From Symbiodinium natans (Eukaryota; Sar; Dinophyceae; Suessiales; Symbiodiniaceae), in assembly GCA_905221605.1 (NCBI GenBank), contig CAJNDS010002046.1, forward strand, positions 1 through 64,000: a stretch of DNA of 64,000 nucleotides, read 5' to 3'. Position numbers and translations under genes: made by a program. The notes beneath the pieces were generated by a model. That model was given only the letters and a program-made list of their open reading frames with translations. It was not told the origin of the DNA and ran no database searches. Positions 1-9,156 of the stretch are shown here, one piece after another (position 1 is the stretch's first letter; each line of letters starts with the position of its first letter).

Positions 1-892
1 TGCTCGGGATAATCATGCATGAACGCCGCCATGCGAGCGGCCTCGCTTTCTTCGTGCGTTTGGTCATAATTTCGTTCCGCGCGCAACTCGCGTGTTCGGT
101 GAGCATCCACGTTAAAAGCTCGGGGTAGTGGAAACCCATAATCGGCAGTAATTTTCCCACTCCTCGCCAAGCATTCTTGCAAATGCTGCAAGGCGAGCTG
201 TTCGACTACAACGTCGGGGTACCGGATACGGAAGTCTTCCCAGAATTCGGGCGCAAATGTATCCCACAAGCAGAAGGGGTCGGCTACCTCGCAACAAATC
301 AGAATCATCGCTAGGAAGCGTCTCGCTCGTGCGGCCGTGGCCACAGCCAACACGTCGCGCAACGTAGCATGATAGTGCTCGTCCGAGTCGCACAGTCCAC
401 GCGCTGTCGTTGCAGCTTGAAAGGTAGGCAAGAGCTCGCCCTCCATGGTTCGCAAATTTTCGAATCCGCAGGCTCCCGGCTGCGCGAGCAGAAGCAAGAA
501 AAGGTAGAATCATTCTCCTTCTATTGGGCCACATTCACGAGTCGCCCGATCACCTTGCAGGCAGCAACGCGGCTGCGTATCTTCCATGCCTTCGCGGAGC
601 GGTCCCAGACGCACTGCTTAGGAATGTCATGATAATACGTGACAAGTATGCCAAGCTCATCGGACCCAGATTCGCGCACGTACTTATTCATCTCAAGCCA
701 CGCAATGAGTGTACTACAGTGCCGTCTAACATCACGATTCGTTTGTACTTACTCGCCCTCCTCGAAGAAGATCTGCTTCTCGCCAAGTACATGAGTGGCC
801 AAGCGTTGCGTAGAATACGAATTGCCGTGAAGCGGAAATTCGAGCAAGCGCCATGTTGCCTCATCGGGGCCGACCCATCTTACATCGCTTTT
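1..892 (-). pseudogene. Helitron replicase/helicase fragment (decayed)
   Basis: Not one open frame, but two minus-strand frames joined by a frameshift near 525-530 read as the stretch of Helitron proteins between the Rep (Helitron_like_N) domain and the Pif1-type helicase. Upstream frame: VGPDEATWRLLEFPLHG, then KQIFFEEGE, STLIAWLEMN and IPKQCVWDRSAKAWKIR. Downstream frame: FYLFLLLLAQPGACGFENLR, then ARRFLAMILICCEVADPFCL, then LQECLARSGKITADYGFPLP, still open at base 1, so the helicase would lie outside the window. In-frame stops: TAA at 751-749 and TGA at 512-510. Homology stops exactly where the tandem array begins. Helitrons are rolling-circle DNA transposons; this copy cannot encode an intact protein. 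The family assignment rests on the order of several motifs and is fairly firm. Confidence 0.75.
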
Positions 893-1680
893 CTACAATA
901 TTCCCACCGATGCAAGTCAAAGCGACACCACACTACTCGGCTTCTAACATCCCATGCTCGGCTAGCAGATTTCCCACCGATGCAAATCAAAGCGGCACCA
1001 CGCTACTCGGCTTCTAACATCCCATGCTCGGCTAGCAGTATTCCCAACGACGCAAGTCAAAGCACGCAAGTCAAAGCGGCACCACACTACTCGCTTCTGA
1101 CATCCCATGCTCGGCTAGCAACGTTCCCACCGATGCAAGTCAAAGCGGCACCACGCTACTCGGCTTCTGACATCCCATGCTCGGCTAGCAATTCCCACCG
1201 ATGAAAGTCAAAGCGGCACCAAACTATTCGGCTTCTGACATCCCATGCTCGGCTAGCAGTGTTCCCACCGATGCAAGTCAAAGCGGCACCACGCTACTCG
1301 GTTTCTGACATCCATGCTCGGCTAGCAGTATTCCCACCGGTGCAAGTCAAAGTGGCACCACACCTGACATCCCCTGCTCGGCTAGCAGTATTCCCACCGA
1401 TGCAAGTCAAAGTGGCACCACGCTACTCGACTTCTGCCATCCCATGCTCGGCTAGCAGTATTCCCACCGCTGCAAGTCAAAGCGACACCACACTACTCGG
1501 CTTCTGACATCCCATGTTCGGCTAGCAGTGATCCCACCGCCGACGCAAGTCAAAGCGGTACCACGCTACACGGCTTCTGACATCCCATGCTCGGCTAGCA
1601 GTGTTCCCACCGATGCAAATCAAAGCGGCACCACGCTACTCGGCTTCTGACATCCCATGCTCGGCTAGCAGTGTTCCCAC
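893..1680. repeat. Tandem array, unit about 70 bp, about 11 copies
   Basis: The unit begins TTCCCACCGATGCAAGTCAA and ends with CCCATGCTCGGCTAGCAG. Copies start near 901, 970, 1040, 1125, 1191, 1262, 1330, 1390, 1460, 1530, 1602 and 1672 (last one partial). The copy near 1040 has an internal duplication of CGCAAGTCAAAG. Units differ by a few substitutions and small indels. Plus-strand open frames here are products of the repeat, not genes. Units are contiguous with no spacers, so this is not a CRISPR array. Confidence 0.9.
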
Positions 1681-2345
1681 CATGATACGTCCGGCCTGCC
1701 GGGAAGCGTTGCCCCGATCTCGGGGTCCAGCTGGACGGCGAGCAGCGTAAAAATCAGATACGACCTGGCTGACACGCAAGCCCGAGACAAAATGGGCGGC
1801 GTGGATTCTGCAAATATCTTGCAATCGTAGGGAAGGTTCATATTCAGAAGATCCAGAGATTCAGTGCTCTGAGCCCTTGCGGATAAAGCCAAGATGCCTG
1901 CTGCCATGTTTCAGCTACACTTGCACGACGTGTTGCGAGCATTGGGAAGCTTGAAAACAAAAGCCATGCTAGAATCATGCCCTACGCTTCGTGCCTTCGG
2001 CCATGGGCAGCGAAAACTAACACCTGAAAAGAGATCCCTGAACGCATTCCGCTGCAATAGCCCATGCCTCTAACGTCGACCTCACAAAGCTAATCGGAAG
2101 GGACCTGCTGGCACGCGCGAGGTGGGAAGTGTAAGTTCCGTACGCCTTCATGCGGATCCATTCGGCTCCATGCGGCTTCGGTGGGTTTGGGGGTAAGCCC
2201 GTCCTCAATGCATCCCCGAGTTGTGCTGCGTTTGCCCGTGACATGCGCTCTAATGCCCCGAGCTGTGCTCCGCTTAACCACGACATACGTTCTAATTCAT
2301 GCAGCAAGAATACGGGCATCCAAGATAAGAAGGCTGTATCCGTTT
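1681..2345. other. Non-repetitive stretch, no gene recognised
   Basis: Several frames of 60-100 codons are open on both strands but none carries a recognisable motif. The minus strand here does not resume the Helitron reading that stops at 892. Confidence 0.5.
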
Positions 2346-2624
2346 CCTAAATTTCCTGAAAATTTTGGGTGTGTAAATTTTCGGGAAATTTAGGAAAGCG
2401 ATGAAGCAAATTTTCCGGAAATTTAGGGATCGAGGCTTCAGGCTACCCGGAACCAGAAATTGTCCAGAAATTTAGGGGAACGAATCCGGCTTGCGGCCGT
2501 TGAAGAGGCCTAGCCTTTCAAAGGGCACAGCCCAGGCCCCAAAATTTTCCAGAAATTTTGGGTCCCGGGTAGGCCAAAGTGGCTTGCTCGCCGGGGTCCA
2601 GAAATTTCCGGAAAATTTTGGGGC
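2346..2624. repeat. Cluster of six palindromic AAATTTCCGGAAATTT-like motifs
   Basis: Near-palindromic motifs lie at 2346-2369, 2374-2394, 2407-2428, 2454-2478, 2537-2562 and 2598-2624. Each has an AAATTT(T)CC core, a central NG, and GAAA(A)TTT, commonly flanked by CCC/GGG. Spacing is irregular (about 28-80 bases), so this is not a simple tandem repeat. Confidence 0.75.
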
Positions 2625-3130
2625 TGGGGCGCTCCGAGGCGTGACGCACCGCATAGGGCTTGTTTGACCGTAGCGTTTTATAGAGTAGATAAAAACTAAA
2701 AACTTGAAATTACCCAAGAAAATATGAATAAAATATCTCGGGATCAATATGATTCCATATCCATATGATAATACTTTATTTCCAGAAATATGAACAAACA
2801 AATCTTCCATGAGTTTTTCTCAGATTGACACTCTAAAAGTCAAGATTGGCACCCTGTTGAATCGACAGCTTCGGGTTGAGGGTTTGGATGTCGCGCTCCT
2901 ACGAGTGCTGTGGGACCATCATGAGACATGTTTATACACTCTAAGACCTTCAATTCCATCCGAGTTAGGGGCTTTGAGCGGCAAAGAAATATCAAGATCT
3001 CTCCATATTATCCCCCACAGCCTGGCCTAGCTGATCCTCACTAGATTTCCTGCAGGACCCCCTGCTCCTATGCCGTGCGAAGTTCCAAGACTCAACTCCT
3101 GGTGTTCAGGAGAGAGAGGAACATGTCTGT

Positions 3131-4921
3131 CTAAAGTGAGGTCGTGTGAGCCCTCGTGACCTCAGAGCCTTGTGGTGGGCTTGCCCTTGTGTTGGGCCTT
3201 AGGCCCGTGCTCTGACCTGCAGGACCCTCCCGCCGTGGCACTGTTGGCAGGCAGTGCCAAGTGAGCGCTGCCACAATGAAGGAGATCAAGCTGTATAGTA
3301 TCGGCCCGAAGGGACGGAAGATGAAGAATTGAGAGAAGATCAAGACGCTGAAGGGGAGGATGCCAGCAAGCAGGAGTACCAGGTTTATGAACAGATCTGC
3401 AAGTCGGCATGAGCGTTCGGCCTGCAGCATCCACGCCAGGTGAAACAAGATCCGGAAGAAGATCGGACACAAGGCCAGCCAGTAAGTTAGGCCGTAGAGG
3501 ATGTTGAAGACACCATAGCTGTGAAGACTATGTCCGAACTGCCATCCCACCCACAGCTCCACTGCTGCACGATCCAGGTACACCCAGAAAAGGACGGGTG
3601 AGGCTTCAACCAACCGACCGTATGAGAAAACATGATGGGAGAGCTGGTCAAATAGCAGGTCTCGCACTTCACCATGGACTCGCTGTTCAAAGGCGCCAAT
3701 GCTGCCGAACCACTTTCCAATGCAGCGCTGCATAACAGCTCGGTCACAGATCATGGGCTTGCCGCTGCCAGGCTCCTTATGGTCCCGGGAGCAGCAATCG
3801 CTGTTAGCTTCCGCAAAGCGGAAGTTTGCGAGTTGGCCACTCATGACATTCACGTCGCGGCAGAACTCACGGACAAGATGGACGATGTAGAAGAAAATCG
3901 CGCCACAAGCCCCAGTCGCTATCAGAAGTGCGAAGGGCACGAACGAAACTTCCATCAGCAATCCGAGTGTGAAGCACAAACCTCCGAGTGCAATTGCAAG
4001 CCAGAGCGCACACATTATGAATCCCAGTGAGGTAGGGCGAATCGTAACGTGTGGCTTCTCACCCTCTGCACGGCTGTGTAGAAAGGCAGCCAACTCGAAT
4101 ACACACCTTTCTGCTCCAACTCAAAAAATGAAACAAACGTTATAGTAAGCTTTTCTGGTGTCGCAAAGACGAGCACCGGCAAAGTAATCAAATTTTAGCA
4201 TGACAAAGGAAGGCTAAAGAAAAACTCTACTTTTCACGGCTGGATGCCACAGGCGCTGTGTCCAGGATCGGTCCCAAAGCACTAACATTCGGTCGGAATT
4301 CTTGAGGATTGCCCCCAAACTGAAGAGCCCCTCCGCTTTCAGCACGGGGTCTGATTGCGAGATGCAGAGTCGGTCAACAAACACCAGCCGAGGCGGATGC
4401 CAAAACAACATTGTCAGTACATACGTCAGGACACCGCTGCTGATGCACCAAGCGCAATGCTGTGTGGAAGGCTGCGGTAAAACCCCGAGGCCGACGAGGA
4501 AGAAGGCAGAAAATGCTGATGCTGTGCTGACCACAGCAGCGGCGGTAGCATTGTTGAGCAGGAACACAGTGGCGATCTTCATGCAGGTAGAACCATGCCA
4601 GCTATGAGACCAGAAAGCCTGCACACGGGTCGTAACTCGGCTCAGCTCGAAAAAATCACCCTCTTGTTGCCTTAGTGGCCGAGCAAAGCCTCGCAGTACT
4701 GCCCAAACGGGTGCAGCTCTGATGATCTCAGGGCGGGTGGGCAGCATCGTAGCGATGTGGTCGCTAAGCCAAAGAACATCTGGCAGCATTGCAACGATAA
4801 TGGCCTCTTCAGAATTAGATGCAGAGGTGTCTCTTTCGAACTCTTCATCCTCCAACTTCGGCAGTTCGTCAACATCAAAGCACACCGGCTTTCCCACGGG
4901 CTGAGGTGCTGGTCCATCCAT
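3131..4921 (-). CDS. Multi-pass membrane protein with TIR/HET-like motifs, copy A
   Basis: Two exons, 4921..4248 and 4106..3131, join to 549 codons plus stop. Start: ATG at 4921-4919, with an in-frame TGA 9 bases upstream. The junction restores LWCVFELAAFLHSR. From the N-terminus: acidic soluble segment; FWSHSWHGS; two hydrophobic helices (about residues 120-175); FVDRLCISQSD; SLGAILKNSDRMLVLWD; RLWCVFELAAF; then about four to five more membrane segments. The F-SHSW / D-LC-Q / RLWC-E order resembles TIR-like and HET-like domains of protists and fungi, here interrupted by a membrane hairpin. A large family of such proteins is, to my recollection, expanded in Symbiodinium; its function is unknown. 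The second copy lies at 8076-6324. Sure of the gene model, unsure of function. Confidence 0.85.
4107..4247 (-). other. Intron of copy A, GC-AG type
   Basis: Donor TG|GCATCC and acceptor AAAG|GTGTGT give a 141-base intron. Splicing restores an uninterrupted frame through RLWCVFELAAF, which the unspliced frame breaks. GC donors with AG|G acceptors are typical of dinoflagellates. Confidence 0.8.
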
Positions 4922-4943
4922 GCGCAAGGCTCAACTTAGGCCT
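4922..4943 (-). promoter_or_regulatory. Possible spliced-leader acceptor upstream of copy A
   Basis: On the minus strand a T-rich stretch ends in TACAG at 4943-4942, about 20 bases before the ATG, and is preserved upstream of copy B (near 8098). In dinoflagellates mRNAs receive a trans-spliced leader at such an AG. Position and conservation only; no transcript evidence. Confidence 0.25.
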
Positions 4944-5104
4944 GTATTGAAACAAACTACAGCCTAAGGCTTCTGATCAGGAGCCTGTCACGCAAGTGCC
5001 GGATAAGATCTAGCTGAAGAAGCGACCGCTGGATGTTCCCTTCCCTAGGGTTCTACAATATTCTGCAATCACTGGTTAGAAAAAGACTGCACCTCGCCCG
5101 TCAA

Positions 5105-5512
5105 ATTTCCGAGATGGCACTGCTGGCCTTCCCAAACCGTCCAAACAAATACACAGCAGGCGAAAGCTTTTTTCAAAACCGTCCTGACGCAAATCTGGCA
5201 CGGAAGAGGCGGAGCTGCCAGGTTTCCATGGTCTGCAGAATCTGTGGCATCGCCTGCAGCTGTGGAACCCTGTGTTTGTGAAGCTAATTACTACTAAACC
5301 TCGCTCAAAAGTCGGGTCCAAGACTTTTTAGCCTCTCTGAATTGAGTGCAGCCTGGAAACCAACACCATTGATCCGTGGACTCTTCGGCCCCTGCTTCGC
5401 TGCCTACCGGATCCGATGCCTGCTCGCAGGCTCCACAGGCACGCCCCGCGGCAGCGAAGGTGATTGCGTCGGGCCTAGGACTCCTACTGGCGAACCAGAC
5501 AGAAACTCCATC

Positions 5513-5556
<44 letters not shown>

Positions 5557-5935
5557 TCACACGTCGAACACCGGTAACCGAGACAAGGCTATTTCGCTTT
5601 GGATGCGGAAGGCCGACTACCACTTCAGACAGTGTGGCCAGGTTTCTATGTCTGGGCTTCTCGGTGCTCTCTACTTCCCTCCCTATTTACCTTTCTGCTG
5701 AATGGCGAATATTGCAAAGATGGAATCGATACGTGCTACCTAGCTCGAGAAAACTTCTATTCTTCTGAATGATGATGATCCATCGCTATCATATATATTC
5801 GGGAGTATATATCTCTCGCATATGAGGTCTGTATATATATATATATGCCCAGCCAAGTCCCCAATATAAATACCCGAACAGAAGTCTCGATTTATACCTT
5901 ATCTCACATTACATATGGTATCCCAGAAAATATCA
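5105..5935. other. Spacer between the two gene copies
   Basis: Sequence unique to this interval, without a recognisable gene. It holds a CA microsatellite (5515-5553) and TA-rich stretches at 5785-5850. Open frames across the CA tract encode His-Thr repeats in every register and are spurious. Confidence 0.6.
5515..5553. repeat. (CA)n microsatellite
   Basis: About 19 uninterrupted CA dinucleotides. Confidence 0.95.
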
Positions 5936-6323
5936 CTGAGATATTTCGGGGCCACCGTGATTCCATATCCGTACGAGAATCCTTTACTCCCAGATATGCG
6001 AATTAAAAATATGCAGATTTATGCTTCCCAAAGCGCAATGAAATGCCTCATCCTTAACATCAAGTCGTCACGCGAATGCGTGATTCTAAATGGGTCGGCG
6101 GAATCTACGTGGGGGTTCAATCTAATAAAACAATCTCGCGGCATGCTCCAACGTGATTCAAAGCTTCAAATGTTCCAACATATTTCAAAGTGTTCCATAC
6201 CCCACAGCCTGGCCTGGCTGATCCTCACTCGATTTCCTGCAGGACCCCCTGCTTGACCTATGCCGTGCGACCCTCCAAGACTCAACTCCTGGTGTTCAGG
6301 AGAGAGGAACATGTCTGAAACGT

Positions 6324-8076
6324 CTAAAGTGAGGTCGTGTGAGCCCTGGTGACCTCAGAGCCTTGTGGTGGGCCTTGTGTTGGGCCTTGGGCCGTGCTCT
6401 CCAGATTTGCAGGACCCTCCCGCCGTGGCACTGTTGGCAGGCAGTGCCAAGTGAGCGCTGCCACAATGAAGGAGATCAAGCTGTATAGTATCGGCCCGAA
6501 GGGACGGAAGATGAAGAATTGAGAGAAGATCAAGACGCTGAAGGGGAGGATGCCAGCAAGCAGGAGTACCAGGTTTATGAACAGATCTGCAAGTCGGCAT
6601 GAGCGTTCGGCCTGCAGCATCCACGCCAGGTGAAACAAGATCCGGAAGAAGATCGGACACAAGGCCAGCCAGTAAGTTAGGCCGTAGAGGATGTTGAAGA
6701 CACCATAGCTGTGAAGACTATGTCCGAACTGCCATCCCACCCACAGCTCCACTGCTGCACGATCCAGGTACACCCAGAAAAGGACGGGTGAGGCTTCAAC
6801 CAACCGACCGTATGAGAAAACATGATGGGAGAGCTGGTCAAATAGCAGGTCTCGCACTTCACCATGGACTCGCTGTTCAAAGGCGCCAATGCTGCCGAAC
6901 CACTTTCCAATGCAGCGCTGCATAACAGCTCGGTCACAGATCATGGGCTTGCCGCTGCCAGGCTCCTTATGGTCCCGGGAGCAGCAATCGCTGTTAGCTT
7001 CCGCAAAGCGGAAGTTTGCGAGTTGGCCACTCATGACATTCACGTCGCGGCAGAACTCACGGACAAGATGGACGATGTAGAAGAAAATCGCGCCACAAGC
7101 CCCAGTCGCTATCAGAAGTGCGAAGGGCACGAACGAAACTTCCATCAGCAATCCGAGTGTGAAGCACAAACCTCCGAGTGCAATTGCAAGCCAGAGCGCA
7201 CACATTATGAATCCCAGTGAGGTAGGGCGAATCGTAACGTGTGGCTTCTCACCCTCTGCACGGCTGTGTAGAAAGGCAGCCAACTCGAATACACACCTTT
7301 CTGCTCCAACTCAAAACATGAAACACACGTTATAGTAAGCTTTTCTGGTTCGCATGACAAAGGAAGGCTAAAGAAAAAACTCTACTTTTCACGGCTGGAT
7401 GCCACAGGCGCTGTGTCCAGGATCGGTCCCAAAGCACCAACATTCGGTCGGAATTCTTGAGGATTGCCCCCAAACTGAAGAGCCCCTCCGCTTTCAGCAC
7501 GGGGTCTGATTGCGAGATGCAGAGTCGGTCAACAAACACCAGCCGCCGCGAATGCCAAAACAACATTGTCAGTACATACGTCAGGACACCGCTGCTGATG
7601 CACCACGCGCAATGCTCTGTGGAAGACTGCGGTAAAACCCCGAGGCCGACGAGGAAGAAGGCAGAAACTGCTGATGCTGTGCTGACCACAGCAGCGGCGG
7701 TGGCATTGTTGAGAAGGAACGCAGTGGCGATCTTCATGCAGGTAGAACCATGCCAGCTATGAGACCAGAAAGCCTGCACACGGGTCGTAACTCGGCTCAG
7801 CTCGAAAAAATCACCCGTTTGTTGCCTTAGTGGCCGAGCAAAGCCTCGCAGTACTGCCCAAACGGGTGCAGCTCTGATGATCTCAGGGCGGGTGGGCAGC
7901 ATCGTAGCGATGTGGTCGCTAAGCCAAAGAACATCTGGCAGCATGGCAACGATAATGGCCTCTTCAGAATTAGATTCAGAGGTGTCTCTTTCGAACTCTT
8001 CATCCTCCCGCTTCGGCACATCGTCAACATCAAAGCACACAGGCTTTCCCACGGGCTGAGGTGCTGGTCCATCCAT
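6324..8076 (-). CDS. Multi-pass membrane protein with TIR/HET-like motifs, copy B
   Basis: Exons 8076..7403 and 7296..6324 join to 548 codons plus stop, with the same GC donor and AG|G acceptor as copy A. All motifs are kept: WSHSWHGS, FVDRLCISQ, SLGAILKNSDRMLVLWD, RLWCVFELAAF, and the membrane segments. Differences from copy A cluster in exon 1 (for example the acidic N-terminus, RQQTGD, WHSRRL) and at the extreme C-terminus; about 290 residues of exon 2 are identical. Both copies are intact, so both may be expressed. The start is ATG at 8076-8074. Function unknown; the TIR/HET resemblance is my reading of motif order. Confidence 0.85.
7297..7402 (-). other. Intron of copy B, GC-AG type
   Basis: 106 bases, same splice sites as the copy A intron. 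An internal stretch present in copy A (about 4150-4195) is missing here. Confidence 0.8.
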
Positions 8077-8258
8077 GCGCAAGGCTCAACTTAGGCCTGT
8101 CTTGAAACAAACTACAGCCTAAGGCTTCTGATCAGGAGCCTGTCACGCAAGTGCCGGATAAGATCTAGCTGAACAGCGAGCGTTGGATGTTCCCTTCCCT
8201 AGGGTTCTACAAGATTCTGCAATCACTGGTTAGAAAAAGAATGCACCTCGCCCGTCAA

Positions 8259-8973
8259 CCATAGCGCTTTTCACTTGCCTGTGTTGCTAGGGTTTGATTT
8301 GGGTTGTGTTGTTGCTTGGTGTTCGTTGGTAGCTGTGCTTGCAGCTGCGCTATAGTTGGCTCAGCATGAAACCCTCCACTGCCTCCAAGGCAGGACCTCC
8401 CTCAATGCCCGCTAAAGCGCGGCTTCCATCCGGATGCCCCGAACCCTTCCATTGCATCTGATCAGTCTTGGTCGAGGGCTTCCCCGAGCATGTGTGATCT
8501 CAAACCTGTGCGTGCTGTGTCCAACTGTTGCTGATGGAAATCCTGCATCAGTTTCACATGCAGCCCAATCCCCTCACCGCCCCGAATTTTAATATTGACA
8601 CAGAATCCAACCCGGCAGCGCGAATCATTGAAATCCTGCATGACCCCAGGCACCCAGTCAACATTGAAATTAAGGGGTGCGCAGGGATGTGTGTAGGCAG
8701 GCTGTTGCGTGGGTGGCTGGGGTCATGCAGGATTTCTATCATCCACCGTAGTGCCAAATTTGTGCCGATACCCTCACCAGAGACTCCTTCGTGTGCCGGC
8801 AGAGAGAGTTTTCGGTGATTCTAACTCGACAAGTACAGAAAACATAAGTAAAACATAGCTGCCACACTGAGCTCCCCACTGCAGCTTGCGACCTAGCAGG
8901 CACATGGCCACGCCAAGTCACCGGCACATGTATGGAGTTGTATCTGACAGGGCATGCGGACATCCTAGACCCA
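8259..8973. other. Intergenic stretch between PPR gene end and copy B
   Basis: No gene recognised. Contains a G/T-rich stretch (about 8275-8350) and a foldback repeat (8537-8736). Confidence 0.5.
8537..8736. repeat. Foldback with perfect 20-bp arms
   Basis: Arms at 8630-8649 (GAAATCCTGCATGACCCCAG) and 8717-8736 (its exact reverse complement) enclose 67 bases. A third partial copy, GAAATCCTGCAT, lies at 8537-8548. The size fits a small MITE-like or hairpin element. Confidence 0.8.
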
Positions 8974-9156
8974 TTAAGCTTTAATTTCTATTGGCTTTCG
9001 TGCCTTTGCGACCTGCCGGCGGGGCTGTGCTAGCAAAACTGATGCAAGTCCATCCATGACTAACGTTTGGGCAAATTCATCCAACAGTTCGGCTAGATGT
9101 TGCATTGGTAAGGCTGTTTGTCCGACAAGCTCGCAACCGAACTCCAAGTGAGCTGC
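8974..9156 (-). CDS. Probable terminal exon of the PPR gene
   Basis: Acceptor AG|GC in phase 0, 60 codons and stop. Contains LPMQHLAELLDEFAQTLVMD and a basic tail ending KPIEIKA. Not itself a PPR motif. Linked to the PPR gene by strand, position and phase only. Confidence 0.5.
   Translation of the reverse strand, partial: AAHLEFGCELVGQTALPMQHLAELLDEFAQTLVMDGLASVLLAQPRRQVAKARKPIEIKA

Larger units (their letters stand above)
2725..5104. repeat. Duplicated block, copy A
   Basis: This block matches 5936-8258 in the same orientation. The outer part (2725-2800 against 5936-6001) is only loosely similar; the match becomes close from about 3014/6201 and ends abruptly at 5104/8258. It contains one complete two-exon minus-strand gene. 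Confidence 0.85.
5936..8258. repeat. Duplicated block, copy B
   Basis: Second copy of 2725-5104, same orientation. Exon 2 of the gene is essentially identical to copy A, exon 1 and the flanks are not, and the intron is shorter by 35 bases. Confidence 0.85.

Noticed and set aside
524-1204. 226-codon plus-strand frame
   Set aside because: Its first half is antisense to the Helitron reading and its second half is the tandem repeat.
893-1680. CRISPR array
   Set aside because: Units are contiguous and diverged with no unique spacers, and the genome is eukaryotic.
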